DNA from: a virus
DNA length: 64,000 bases
Direction: 5' to 3' (one strand)
IMG/VR virus record: IMGVR_UViG_3300043409_001491
Coordinates: 1-64,000 of that record
The translations under genes were made by a program, and so were the position numbers. The notes below the pieces were generated by a model. That model saw nothing but the letters and a program-made list of their open reading frames with translations. It ran no database searches and had not been told where the DNA came from. Position 1 is the first letter of the stretch, and every line of letters begins with the position of its first letter. This document shows positions 1-6,801 of this stretch, one piece after another.

Positions 1-140
1 CCACCTGTACTTGAGCCTCCTGCAGAAGAGCCACCTGTACTTGAGCCTCCTGCAGAAGAGCCACCTGTACTTGAGCCTCCTGCAGAAGAGCCACCTGTAC
101 TTGAGCCTCCTGCAGAAGAGCCACCTGTACTTGAGCCTCC
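1..140 (+). repeat. 30-bp tandem repeat array inside a CDS
   Basis: Four exact 30-bp copies followed by a partial copy. Each unit encodes the decapeptide PPVLEPPAEE in the frame of the partial CDS at 1-975, and the array then decays into shorter PPVLE and PPAIE units up to about 185. The array is cut by the window start, so the true copy number is unknown. It probably forms an extended proline-rich, acidic linker. Confidence 0.9.
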
Positions 141-975
141 TGTACTTGAACCTCCTGCTATTGAACCTCCTGCTATTGAACCAGAGGCGGGATCAGAAGA
201 AGAAGTAAACAATACAGTTAATGAAGCATTATTAGACGGGCAAATAGATAGCACAGAAGTAGAAGCAATTGCAGAGTCTATGGCAGAAGATGGTGAAATT
301 GATGCAAAAGAAACTAATCAATTAATTGAAGCATTAGCAGAAGATGGAAAAGTTTCTACTGCAGATCAAGAGGCTGTACTTGAAGCACTTGCATCTGATG
401 GAGAAGTTTCAAAAGAAGATGTTGCAGCAATTGTAGCCTTAGTATCTACTGATGGGAAAATGTCTACAGCAGAAAAAGAAATTGTTGCTGATGCATTAAT
501 TCAATCAGTTGCACCAGGAGAAAGTCTTACTAAAGAGCAAGTAGCAGATGCTGGAATTAAATTAGCAGATTTACCACCAGAAACACCAGTTGAGATTCGT
601 ACAAGCGAAAGTGGTCAAGAAGTAGTTATTACAGCAGAAATAGGTGCACAAATTGAGATAGTAACTGATGTAGCAGCATTTGCAGAAGAACTATTTAGCG
701 ATCCAGGAGCAGCCATTGCTGCACTTGGAAGTATAGGTGCAGACATGACTGAAGAAGAAAGAGAAGAAGCAACCAAGATGGTTGTAGCAACAGTAGTTGC
801 AACTGGAGCAGCCCTAAATGCTGTAACAGTGGCAGGAGCAGCAGCAGGAGCAGCGACTAATGCCGCAGCCTCAGCAGCAAGAACCGCAGGTGGAACAGCC
901 CCAACACCTGGCGGAGGCTCAAGTGGTGGAGGACCTAGCGGGGGAGACCCAAGAATAAGGAGAAGGAAACCATGA
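1..975 (+). CDS. C-terminal part of a repeat-rich structural protein (5' end outside window)
   Basis: The reading frame is open from base 1. It has three parts: a PPVLEPPAEE linker; five consecutive 18-residue repeats of the form xxDGxhSxxExxxhhxxh (LLDGQ..., AEDGE..., AEDGK..., ASDGE..., STDGK...), probably paired helices; and a region ending in an Ala-rich helix, a Gly-rich tail and RIRRRKP. I do not recognise the family. The context (small membrane proteins next, tail genes at the far end of the window) suggests a virion or lysis-related protein. It overlaps the next gene by 4 bp. Confidence 0.75.
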   Translation, partial: PPVLEPPAEEPPVLEPPAEEPPVLEPPAEEPPVLEPPAEEPPVLEPPVLEPPAIEPPAIEPEAGSEEEVNNTVNEALLDGQIDSTEVEAIAESMAEDGEIDAKETNQLIEALAEDGKVSTADQEAVLEALASDGEVSKEDVAAIVALVSTDGKMSTAEKEIVADALIQSVAPGESLTKEQVADAGIKLADLPPETPVEIRTSESGQEVVITAEIGAQIEIVTDVAAFAEELFSDPGAAIAALGSIGADMTEEEREEATKMVVATVVATGAALNAVTVAGAAAGAATNAAASAARTAGGTAPTPGGGSSGGGPSGGDPRIRRRKP

Positions 976-1160
976 AAATAATAAAGAAAGTAATGCAGGA
1001 TATGATTGATCAGTTATGGACTTTACTTGGTATGTTTATTGCATATGTAGTACTAGACGGATCAGCCAAGCAAATTGTTGGTGTAGCAATTATGGCAACA
1101 ATGTTTGCATGGGCTATTACTTATCCAATTAGAAATAAAGACTGGAAGGATGATGAATGA
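972..1160 (+). CDS. Small membrane protein, holin-like
   Basis: 62 residues: a short amphipathic start (MKIIKKVMQDMIDQL), two hydrophobic stretches at about residues 15-30 and 36-53, and a charged tail (RNKDWKDDE). The ATGA overlap with the gene upstream indicates translational coupling. The size and topology resemble phage holins and the next gene is also a small membrane protein, but nothing specific proves holin function and the endolysin is 2.4 kb away. Confidence 0.65.
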   Translation: MKIIKKVMQDMIDQLWTLLGMFIAYVVLDGSAKQIVGVAIMATMFAWAITYPIRNKDWKDDE

Positions 1161-1444
1161 TGGCAACTAAAAAAATAGTAGAACCCCCAAAAAATGAACA
1201 CCCACAGAAGGCAATAACAAATATCTTAATGAGAATTCTTGCGGTATTCGCAGCATCAGGACTATCAGTCTTGGGTGCAGGAGCAGTAGTAGGAATTGAA
1301 ACTGTACAAGCAGTCATGCTTGCAGGACTCTTAGGAGTAGCAACAGTTATTGAAAGGCTGGCTAGGGCTTTTTTGGACGATGGAAGACTATCATTGGCAG
1401 AAATCAATGATGCGTTTAAATCAGTAGACAAAAAGGCTAATTAG
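1157..1444 (+). CDS. Small two-helix membrane protein, holin-like
   Basis: 95 residues. A basic N-terminus is followed by two hydrophobic segments (about residues 22-46 and 50-65) and a soluble C-terminal helix (DGRLSLAEINDAFKSV). It overlaps the preceding membrane-protein gene by 4 bp (ATGA), so the two probably act as a pair, as holin/antiholin or spanin-like partners do. Function is inferred only from topology. Confidence 0.65.
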   Translation: MMATKKIVEPPKNEHPQKAITNILMRILAVFAASGLSVLGAGAVVGIETVQAVMLAGLLGVATVIERLARAFLDDGRLSLAEINDAFKSVDKKAN

Positions 1445-1462
1445 TCATATTTTAGACCTTTC

Positions 1463-1491
1463 TTGACACCCCTTCTTGGCAATGGTATACT
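1463..1491 (+). promoter_or_regulatory. Sigma-70-type promoter for the Ntn hydrolase gene
   Basis: TTGACA at 1463-1468, a 17-bp spacer, and TATACT at 1486-1491. It lies just after the stop of the membrane-protein pair and 30 bp before the GTG start of the next gene, which has a GGGAGGGG ribosome binding site. Confidence 0.8.
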
Positions 1492-1521
1492 TAAATATAC
1501 CTAGTCTGGGAGGGGTTTGTC

Positions 1522-2046
1522 GTGACTTGTATTGCTGTAGTTCGCCATGAAGATAAAGTTTATATGGCTGGGGATCGTGGAGCATCAGATGATGGTACCA
1601 TTCTAGCACTTGAAGCGCCAAAGGTTTGGAAGATAGGCCCCTATCTTATTGGGTATGCTGGAGCAATGGACGGAGAAAGAATCCGTTATAACTTTAAACC
1701 AACTGCACCTAATATTAAAGACACAGATAGGTTTATGCAGACAAGGTTTATTAAAGAGTTAAAAGAATTCTATAATGAGTTCTGGGTAGACACATCTAAA
1801 GACGGGGATCTTGGTTTAATTATCTGTGTTCGTGGACAAATCTATGAGCATAGTTCTGCAGATATGTCTTTATCTAAATATACCCTGCCATATTTGGCTA
1901 TGGGTTCTGGAGCAGAGTATGCTTATGGAGTTCTATATGCAACAGATAAACAAAAAAATGCAAGGAATAGAGTAATGCAAGCAGTAAATGCTGCAATTAA
2001 ATTTAATCCATCATGCATGGGTCCAGTTGACATCGTAAGTCTTTAG
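1522..2046 (+). CDS. Proteasome/HslV-like Ntn-hydrolase peptidase
   Basis: 174 residues, GTG start after a GGGAGGGG site. The protein begins MTCIAV. Removing the initiator Met leaves Thr1, and counting from it gives Asp17 (AGDRGAS) and Lys33 (EAPKVWKIG), exactly the Thr1/Asp17/Lys33 triad of proteasome beta and HslV subunits. A GYAGAMDG segment and a late SGAEYAYG motif also fit the fold. There is no propeptide and no ATPase partner in view. It could process virion or host proteins, self-assemble like HslV, or act as a decoy subunit. The fold call is strong; the substrate is unknown. Confidence 0.82.
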   Translation: MTCIAVVRHEDKVYMAGDRGASDDGTILALEAPKVWKIGPYLIGYAGAMDGERIRYNFKPTAPNIKDTDRFMQTRFIKELKEFYNEFWVDTSKDGDLGLIICVRGQIYEHSSADMSLSKYTLPYLAMGSGAEYAYGVLYATDKQKNARNRVMQAVNAAIKFNPSCMGPVDIVSL

Positions 2047-2061
2047 GGGTATACTTATAAT

Positions 2062-2283
2062 ATGTCTAAAGAATGGGAAGAGATTTTAAATAATATACAA
2101 GACAAAGACGCAAACTATAAAGAGTTTGAGATTTGGCTTGAAAACGGAATTGAACGGGGATGGGTAACTGAACCGTTCTGTAATACTCATGATGGTGATC
2201 CATACATGAGCCAAGAAGAAGAACAAGAGTGGGAAGAGGGCGGAGACCCTTGCCAAGTAGTAATTAAAATCAAAGAAAACTAA
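2062..2283 (+). CDS. Conserved small acidic protein, unknown function
   Basis: 73 residues, very acidic, with a compact central motif (FEIWLENGIERGWVTEPFCN) followed by THDGDPYMSQEEE. The spacing of two Cys residues and one His could bind a metal, but no family is recognised. It lies between the Ntn hydrolase and the tRNA pair, all on one strand. Confidence 0.65.
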   Translation: MSKEWEEILNNIQDKDANYKEFEIWLENGIERGWVTEPFCNTHDGDPYMSQEEEQEWEEGGDPCQVVIKIKEN

Positions 2284-2301
2284 CAATGCCAAACCAGCAA
2301 T

Positions 2302-2375
2302 GCGGATATTGCATAGTGATAGTGCGTAACCTTGCCAAGGTTAATGTGCGGGTTTGATTCCCGCTATTCGCTCCA
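2302..2375 (+). tRNA. tRNA-Gly (GCC)
   Basis: A complete cloverleaf: acceptor GCGGATA pairs with TATTCGC, anticodon stem TAACC/GGTTA, loop TTGCCAA with anticodon GCC, T-arm GCGGG/CCCGC. The CCA end is encoded (2373-2375). Confidence 0.95.
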
Positions 2376-2376
2376 A

Positions 2377-2448
2377 GGCCCTATCGTCTAGTGGTTAGGA
2401 TACCAGGCTTTCATCTTGGTGGGCAGAGTTCAATTCTCTGTAGGGCTA
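2377..2448 (+). tRNA. tRNA-Glu (TTC)
   Basis: Typical tRNA-Glu body (TCGTCTAGTGGTTAGGA), anticodon stem CCAGG/CTTGG, loop CTTTCAT with anticodon TTC, T-arm CAGAG/CTCTG. CCA is not encoded. It starts one base after the tRNA-Gly CCA, so both are probably cut from one transcript. The first acceptor pair appears to be G-U. Confidence 0.93.
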
Positions 2449-2457
2449 CAAAAAGTT

Positions 2458-2466
2458 TGATATAAT
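2458..2466 (+). promoter_or_regulatory. Extended -10 promoter for hsp20
   Basis: TGATATAAT is a perfect extended -10 element about 57 bp before the hsp20 start. No good -35 lies 17 bp upstream, where tRNA-Glu ends. Confidence 0.6.
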
Positions 2467-2523
2467 AGACTTATACCTGCCGAATGGGGGTATATTAACT
2501 TATTCGCTTGAAAGGGGAATAAA

Positions 2524-2937
2524 ATGGTAACAACAACACTGGATCTATTCAATGATCCTTTTTTTATTGGATTTAACAGAGAGTTAGTCCGCTTAAATAC
2601 CGCACATAAAACAAACTCACAGACATATCCTCCATATGATCTTCTTAAGTTAGATGAAGATACATATAGAATTTCTTTAGCGATTGCTGGATTTTCAAAA
2701 GAAGATATTAATCTCTCAGTAGATAATGGAACACTCATCATTAAGGGAGAAATTGTAGAAGTAGTAGATGCTGAAATTGTTCACAAAGGAATTGCTGGTA
2801 GAAAGTTTACTCGTACATTTGCTCTTGGAGAATATATGGAAGTAACTGGTGCAGAAATGAAGGATGGTATGCTACACATTAAGGTAGATCGTATTATCCC
2901 TGAAGATAAAAAGCCAAAAACTATTAAAATCAAGTAG
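2524..2937 (+). CDS. hsp20: Small heat shock protein, Hsp20/alpha-crystallin family
   Basis: 137 residues. The central alpha-crystallin beta-sandwich is clear: YRISLAIAGFSKEDINLSV, then GTLIIKGE, then FTRTFALGEYMEV and a terminal LHIKVDR strand. The short C-terminal tail ends KPKTIKIK, which contains the I-x-I oligomerisation motif. Known role: ATP-independent holdase chaperone; homologues occur in many T4-like cyanophages. AAAGGGG lies upstream of the ATG. It probably protects virion proteins during assembly. Confidence 0.93.
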   Translation: MVTTTLDLFNDPFFIGFNRELVRLNTAHKTNSQTYPPYDLLKLDEDTYRISLAIAGFSKEDINLSVDNGTLIIKGEIVEVVDAEIVHKGIAGRKFTRTFALGEYMEVTGAEMKDGMLHIKVDRIIPEDKKPKTIKIK

Positions 2938-2951
2938 TACAATATAGGTGT

Positions 2952-3031
2952 CCCACACAGGACCTTAGTGATGGATTAGTTACCCATTGGATAAAGACCG
3001 TGGCGCAAGTCAGGTGAATTGCCTGTGTGGG
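2952..3031 (+). ncRNA. Candidate structured RNA with a perfect 10-bp closing stem
   Basis: CCCACACAGG (2952-2961) is the exact complement of CCTGTGTGGG (3022-3031). The stem can continue with ACCT/AGGT (2962-2965 with 3012-3015) after a small bulge. The enclosed bases can form an ATGG/CCAT hairpin and a GAC/GTC hairpin. There is no T-run, so it is not a plain terminator, and no tRNA fold fits. It lies between hsp20 and the HNH gene, 30 bases before the HNH start. Confidence 0.5.
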
Positions 3032-3060
3032 GCATAATATTTTGCGGTATAATAATACTA

Positions 3061-3336
3061 ATGACTGACAAAGAGTTGGACCATTATAAGAAGCAAGAGT
3101 TTAAAAATATGCTTGCTAAAATAAAAGAAAACTCTGGCTGTGTAGACTGTGGAATAAATAATCATATTATATTAGATTTTGACCACATTAAAGATAAAAA
3201 ATATAACATATCAAGAATGATACATGACGGATTTTCTTGGAAAGCAATTAAAAAAGAAATTGAAAAATGTCAAGTTGTCTGTGCCAACTGTCATAGAATA
3301 AGAACACATAACAGATTGACATCAAAAGCCTCATAG
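3061..3336 (+). CDS. HNH endonuclease (possible free-standing homing nuclease)
   Basis: 91 residues. It has paired zinc cysteines (CVDC near residue 23 and CANCH near residue 78) and the ILDFDHI core typical of HNH nucleases, ending in CHRIRTHN. An earlier in-frame ATG at 3019 falls inside the structured RNA, so 3061 is preferred; it has a TATAAT 8 bp upstream. Small phage HNH proteins often act as homing or packaging-associated nucleases; which applies here is unknown. Confidence 0.85.
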   Translation: MTDKELDHYKKQEFKNMLAKIKENSGCVDCGINNHIILDFDHIKDKKYNISRMIHDGFSWKAIKKEIEKCQVVCANCHRIRTHNRLTSKAS

Positions 3337-3345
3337 TGATATAAT
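3316..3345 (+). promoter_or_regulatory. Promoter for the endolysin gene
   Basis: TTGACA at 3316-3321, an 18-bp spacer, then TATAAT at 3340-3345, also preceded by TG (TGATATAAT, extended -10). It overlaps the 3' end of the HNH gene and lies 28 bp upstream of the endolysin start. Confidence 0.8.
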
Positions 3346-3372
3346 AGAGTGTAATACCTAAAAGGGGGAAAC

Positions 3373-4014
3373 ATGGCAGCAAAAGGAAGTTTAGAGGCAA
3401 TCATTGAGGTTGCAAAGAAAGAAATTGGAACCATTGAAGGTCCAAAGGATAACGAAACAAAGTACGGAGCATGGATTAAAGTTAACTTCCAACCATGGTG
3501 CCAGTCATTTGTTTCTTGGTGTGCAATGTCATCGGGAGTTTCAAAGTTCCCAAAGTCTGCATCAACAGTAGCAGCATCAGATCATTTTAAAAAAGAAGGT
3601 CGTTGGTCAGATGCACGTAATGATGATCCACAAGCAGGAGACTGGATTTATTTTGATTTTCCAGATGATGGTGTAAATCGTATTTCCCATGTTGGTCTTT
3701 GCATTAAAAACAATGGCGATGGAACCATACAAGTTATTGAAGGAAACACTTCGGGAACTGCAAAGGGAGATCAGCGCAATGGAGGAATGTGTGTTGAAAA
3801 GACTCGTGGTTATGTAAAAAACAACAAGAAGAAGTTGCTTAATGCTGTAGTTGGCTGGGGTCGTCCAGTTTATGCTGGTGAAGAAAATGAACCATTATTA
3901 AATAAACTAGCAGCAACTCCAGTAAAGGCAACATCTCCAGATGCTGCTAAGAAAACAGCAAAGCCAGAAATAAAGAAGTCTTCTGGTGGCAGTAAAGTGA
4001 ATCAGGTTTATTAA
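3373..4014 (+). CDS. CHAP-domain endolysin
   Basis: 213 residues with strong Shine-Dalgarno AAAGGGGG. The CHAP (NlpC/P60-like) domain has the catalytic Cys43 in PWCQSFVSW and His106 in ISHVGLCI, then VIEGNTSG and GWGRPVY. The C-terminal 45 residues are a Lys/Ala/Ser-rich low-complexity tail, possibly for cell-wall contact. Known role: cleaves peptidoglycan peptide or amide bonds to release progeny. It has its own promoter and no holin adjacent; holin candidates lie at 972-1444 and 13870. Confidence 0.88.
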   Translation: MAAKGSLEAIIEVAKKEIGTIEGPKDNETKYGAWIKVNFQPWCQSFVSWCAMSSGVSKFPKSASTVAASDHFKKEGRWSDARNDDPQAGDWIYFDFPDDGVNRISHVGLCIKNNGDGTIQVIEGNTSGTAKGDQRNGGMCVEKTRGYVKNNKKKLLNAVVGWGRPVYAGEENEPLLNKLAATPVKATSPDAAKKTAKPEIKKSSGGSKVNQVY

Positions 4015-4200
4015 TTGCCAGTTTACGAATACAAATGCACAGGAAAATGTCCTAAAGTTGTAATCAAACAAAGATCTATTAAAGATGCCGATCCAGGGTA
4101 TGAGTGTGAAACTTGCACTCTGCCATTGGAACGTGTATACTCTAATGTAGGAGCAGTATTCAACGGTAGTGGATTTTATTCCACTGATAATAGAAAGTAG
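4015..4200 (+). CDS. FmdB-family zinc ribbon protein
   Basis: 61 residues. A TTG start follows the endolysin stop directly. It has the FmdB signature MPVYEYKC, then CP, and a second pair CETC, giving a four-Cys zinc ribbon. Members of this family are small putative regulators of unknown target. Translation is probably coupled to the endolysin. Confidence 0.82.
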   Translation: MPVYEYKCTGKCPKVVIKQRSIKDADPGYECETCTLPLERVYSNVGAVFNGSGFYSTDNRK

Positions 4201-4209
4201 CAATATAAT

Positions 4210-4437
4210 ATGAATATGACAATTACAGAAGATGTTGCAGAAAAAGAATGGATATTAAAAGCAACAGATCGTTGTGATTCTTGTCCATCAGAAGCACTAG
4301 TTAAGGTAACTGGAATATCTGGAGACTTAATATTTTGTGGACACCACTATAATAAGATTATGAATGATGCAGGTGGGTATAAAAAAATGATGTCTTTTGC
4401 ATTAACTGTAATTGACGAACGAAATAAACTAGTTTAG
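4210..4437 (+). CDS. DUF7455-like zinc ribbon protein
   Basis: 75 residues. Motif RCDSCPSEALVKVTG followed by LIFCGHHYNK gives a CxxC...CxHH metal site. DUF7455-type proteins are typical of actinobacteria and their phages. A paralogue is at 36955-37176. Function is unknown; the context with FmdB hints at small regulators expressed late with the endolysin. Confidence 0.8.
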   Translation: MNMTITEDVAEKEWILKATDRCDSCPSEALVKVTGISGDLIFCGHHYNKIMNDAGGYKKMMSFALTVIDERNKLV

Positions 4438-4450
4438 TAAATTATCTTAA

Positions 4451-5275
4451 ATGGATAAAACCTTCTATTTTCTTTCTGGGCTTCCTAGATCTGGAAACAC
4501 ATTGCTTTCTAGTATTTTAAATCAAAACCCTACCGTTCATGTTAGCAGTCTAAGCCCAGTTGTTGATTACTTGTGGTCTGCTTATAGCATATCTTTAAAT
4601 GATCAAAATGCTCTTAGACTTAGTTCACAAAACAACAATAAAACATATTTAAATAATATAATTAATAGTTATTATTTAAATGTAGAAAAAAAAATAATTA
4701 TTGATAGAAGTAAGGCTTGGACACAGAATGCTAACTTTAATTTAATTAAAGATTATATTAATAAAGATCCAAAAATAATATTTACTGCAAGGTCAATAAT
4801 TGATATTTTAGCATCTTTAATATCTGTATATGATAAAACAGAACTTATAGAACAAGATATGCTTTATTATAACTGGAACTATAAACATAACTTATCTTTA
4901 ACTGATAATAAGTGTGATTTTTTAATGAGACAAGGTGCCGCGATTGATCTTTCATTAAGTTCACTTTCAGAATTACAAAAAAATAATAGATTTTCAAATA
5001 TTCATATCATTGAGTATGAAGATTTAATAAAAAATCCAGAAACAAGTATGAAACAGGTTTATTATTTTCTTGAAATGGAAAACTATAGTCATGATTTTAA
5101 TAATATAACAGACATTGAAATTGATAGTGCTATGAGTGATTTATTAATTGGACTTCCTGAAGATTTGCACAAAGTAGAAAAATCTTTAAAGTTGTCAAAA
5201 ATTAACCCACATGATATACTATCAGAGTACGTTATAAACAAATACTCAAATTTAGAATTTTGGAGAAATAAATGA
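4451..5275 (+). CDS. Sulfotransferase (PAPS-dependent)
   Basis: 274 residues. N-terminal PAPS-binding loop LSGLPRSGNTLLSSIL (from residue 8), and the 3'-phosphate motif KIIFTARSIIDILASL (about residues 107-122) with the expected Arg and Ser, then YEDL. Known role: transfers sulfate from PAPS to a sugar, protein or small molecule. Two genes downstream is an APS kinase fusion that could make PAPS. Strikingly AT-rich. The acceptor is unknown; phage fibres or host-surface glycans are plausible. Confidence 0.87.
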   Translation: MDKTFYFLSGLPRSGNTLLSSILNQNPTVHVSSLSPVVDYLWSAYSISLNDQNALRLSSQNNNKTYLNNIINSYYLNVEKKIIIDRSKAWTQNANFNLIKDYINKDPKIIFTARSIIDILASLISVYDKTELIEQDMLYYNWNYKHNLSLTDNKCDFLMRQGAAIDLSLSSLSELQKNNRFSNIHIIEYEDLIKNPETSMKQVYYFLEMENYSHDFNNITDIEIDSAMSDLLIGLPEDLHKVEKSLKLSKINPHDILSEYVINKYSNLEFWRNK

Positions 5276-5394
5276 TTACACAAATTATGAAATTGCCAAG
5301 TTCTAGCAAAACTAAATTCAATGTTTTATCTGATTATGTAATAAATAAATATAGTTGCACACTATATTCACTAGCAGAACACTTAGAAAGGTAA
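5272..5394 (+). CDS. 40-residue chimeric microprotein or gene remnant
   Basis: Overlaps the sulfotransferase stop (ATGA). Residues 1-16 (MITQIMKLPSSSKTKF) mirror the start of the downstream APS kinase (MIIQIMGLPGSGKTEL) but the Walker A glycines are lost. Residues 19-28 (LSDYVINKYS) match the sulfotransferase C-terminus (LSEYVINKYS) at 9 of 10 positions. It looks like the scar of a recombination or deletion between copies of the neighbouring genes; whether it is translated is unknown. Confidence 0.55.
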   Translation: MITQIMKLPSSSKTKFNVLSDYVINKYSCTLYSLAEHLER

Positions 5395-5396
5395 AC

Positions 5397-5960
5397 ATGA
5401 GTAAAAAATCTCAAGAATTATTTCGCTACAAGTATCATAAAAATTATGATGTTCAAGCAATAAAAGATGAAGTGCTTAAACTTGAAGAAGAATGGCTTAA
5501 AGATACATCACGACAAGAGTTATTTGCGGTTCATAAAGAAACTGTAACTGTTTTTTTAACAGATTATTCTCTTGAATGGCAACTTTATAAAAGTTACGCT
5601 GGAACTATTAGAGAACCTGAATCTGTGCTTTATAAGTTAGTAGAACCAATCATTAAAGACTTAGAAAGATTGCATAATGGTAGAGTTGGGCGTGTTATTT
5701 TCCCTAAATTAAAAGCAGGTAAAAAGATTGACGAACATACAGACGGTGGAGATTATTTAAATGTTTCTAGGAGACATCATATTCCAATAGTTACAAACAA
5801 CAAAGTATTTTTTGCAATAGACCAAGGACTTCTCAATATGCATGAAGGTGAATGTTGGGAAATTAATAACATGCGTCCTCATGAAGTTACTAATGATAGC
5901 AAAGAAGATAGAGTTCATTTACTTATTGATATCATACCTAATGAATACATAGGAGAATAA
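5397..5960 (+). CDS. 2OG-Fe(II) oxygenase, aspartyl/asparaginyl beta-hydroxylase-like
   Basis: 187 residues from the ATG at 5397, which has AGAAAGG upstream; an earlier in-frame ATG at 5355 is unlikely. The iron triad is visible: His114-x-Asp116 (DEHTDGGDY) and His162 (MRPHEV), with Arg172 (EDRVHLL) for 2-oxoglutarate. HHIPI and FFAIDQG fit the Asp/Asn hydroxylase branch. It sits between the sulfotransferase and APS kinase and ends directly at the kinase start. It may hydroxylate a protein or a small substrate of the same pathway. Confidence 0.85.
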   Translation: MSKKSQELFRYKYHKNYDVQAIKDEVLKLEEEWLKDTSRQELFAVHKETVTVFLTDYSLEWQLYKSYAGTIREPESVLYKLVEPIIKDLERLHNGRVGRVIFPKLKAGKKIDEHTDGGDYLNVSRRHHIPIVTNNKVFFAIDQGLLNMHEGECWEINNMRPHEVTNDSKEDRVHLLIDIIPNEYIGE

Positions 5961-6722
5961 ATGATAATACAAATTATGGGGCTACCAGGTTCTGGCAAGA
6001 CAGAATTAGCAAAAGCACTTAAAGAACGTATTAACGCTATCCACCTAAACGCAGACGAAGTTCGTGCAACTGTCAACTCTGATCTAGGATTTACCCCAGA
6101 AGATAGACTAGAGCAAGCAAGGCGCATGGGCGAAATGGCTAGACTAATTGCTAAGCAGGGTGTTGCTCCAGTAATTGTTGATTTTGTATGTCCAACAGAT
6201 TTAACTCGTGTAGCATTTGGTAAGCCAGACATATTAGTGTTCATGGATACAATTGCTGAAGGTCGCTTTGAAGATACAAATAAAATGTTTGAACGACCAA
6301 CAGATGTTGATGTATCTTTTATTAGTCACGGTCAAGATTCTGAATCAAAGGCATCTTACATTATTAATAAGTTTGGCCTACACGATTGGTCTGCACCCAC
6401 AACTCTTATGCTGGGTAGGTACCAGCCTTGGCACGAAGGCCACCACGCCCTCTATAAGGAAGCAGGAAATAGAACTGACCAAGTACTACTTGGAGTCCGT
6501 AATACCTATAACACAAGTGAGAAAGATCCACTTAAATTTGATCAGGTAAAAGAATATATTGCCAAAGATAAGTTTATGGACGGGGCATTAGTATTAAGAT
6601 TACCTAACATTACCAACATTATATATGGTAGAGATGTCGGATATAAAATTGAACAAGTAGATTTGGGGGCAGATATTCATGCTATTTCGGCTACTGAAAA
6701 ACGGAAGCAACTGGGTCTTTAA
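5961..6722 (+). CDS. Fusion of APS kinase-like and nucleotidyltransferase domains
   Basis: 253 residues. N-terminal P-loop kinase: Walker A GLPGSGKT at 7-14, then HLNADEVR (28-35), the usual CysC arrangement. The C-terminal domain starts near residue 147 with GRYQPWHEGH (HxGH at 158-161) and ends with ISATEKR, the paired ATP-binding motifs of the NMNAT/cytidylyltransferase superfamily. Known chemistry: CysC phosphorylates APS to PAPS; HxGH enzymes join a nucleotide to an acid or phosphate. The fusion could act as a two-step PAPS maker for the sulfotransferase, but the second domain resembles NadM more than ATP sulfurylase. Confidence 0.82.
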   Translation: MIIQIMGLPGSGKTELAKALKERINAIHLNADEVRATVNSDLGFTPEDRLEQARRMGEMARLIAKQGVAPVIVDFVCPTDLTRVAFGKPDILVFMDTIAEGRFEDTNKMFERPTDVDVSFISHGQDSESKASYIINKFGLHDWSAPTTLMLGRYQPWHEGHHALYKEAGNRTDQVLLGVRNTYNTSEKDPLKFDQVKEYIAKDKFMDGALVLRLPNITNIIYGRDVGYKIEQVDLGADIHAISATEKRKQLGL

Positions 6723-6726
6723 ACAA

Positions 6727-6801
6727 ATGGAAGAGGCAGGCAAGTTAATAAACGAAGCAGAAGAAAAACTATATCTTAAAGATAGACATGAACGTAAGTA
6801 A
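6727..6801 (+). CDS. 24-residue charged microprotein
   Basis: MEEAGKLINEAEEKLYLKDR plus four residues, predicted wholly helical. It lies 4 bp after the kinase fusion and overlaps the DUF2061 start by 14 bp, so it could couple their translation. No family recognised. Confidence 0.45.
   Translation: MEEAGKLINEAEEKLYLKDRHERK

Noticed and set aside
1-140. 30-bp direct repeats as a CRISPR array
   Set aside because: The repeats are contiguous with no spacers and encode an in-frame protein repeat; no cas genes are present.
11-208. 65-residue frame rich in LLQKSHLYLS repeats
   Set aside because: It is the +1 shadow of the PPVLEPPAEE repeat array; the long frame at 1-975 explains the DNA.
2952-3031. 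tRNA gene
   Set aside because: The 10-bp closing stem and loop sizes do not fit a cloverleaf and there is no anticodon arm.
3019-3060. N-terminal extension MPVWGIIFCGIIIL of the HNH protein
   Set aside because: It overlaps the structured RNA and a -10-like box; the ATG at 3061 gives a normal HNH protein.
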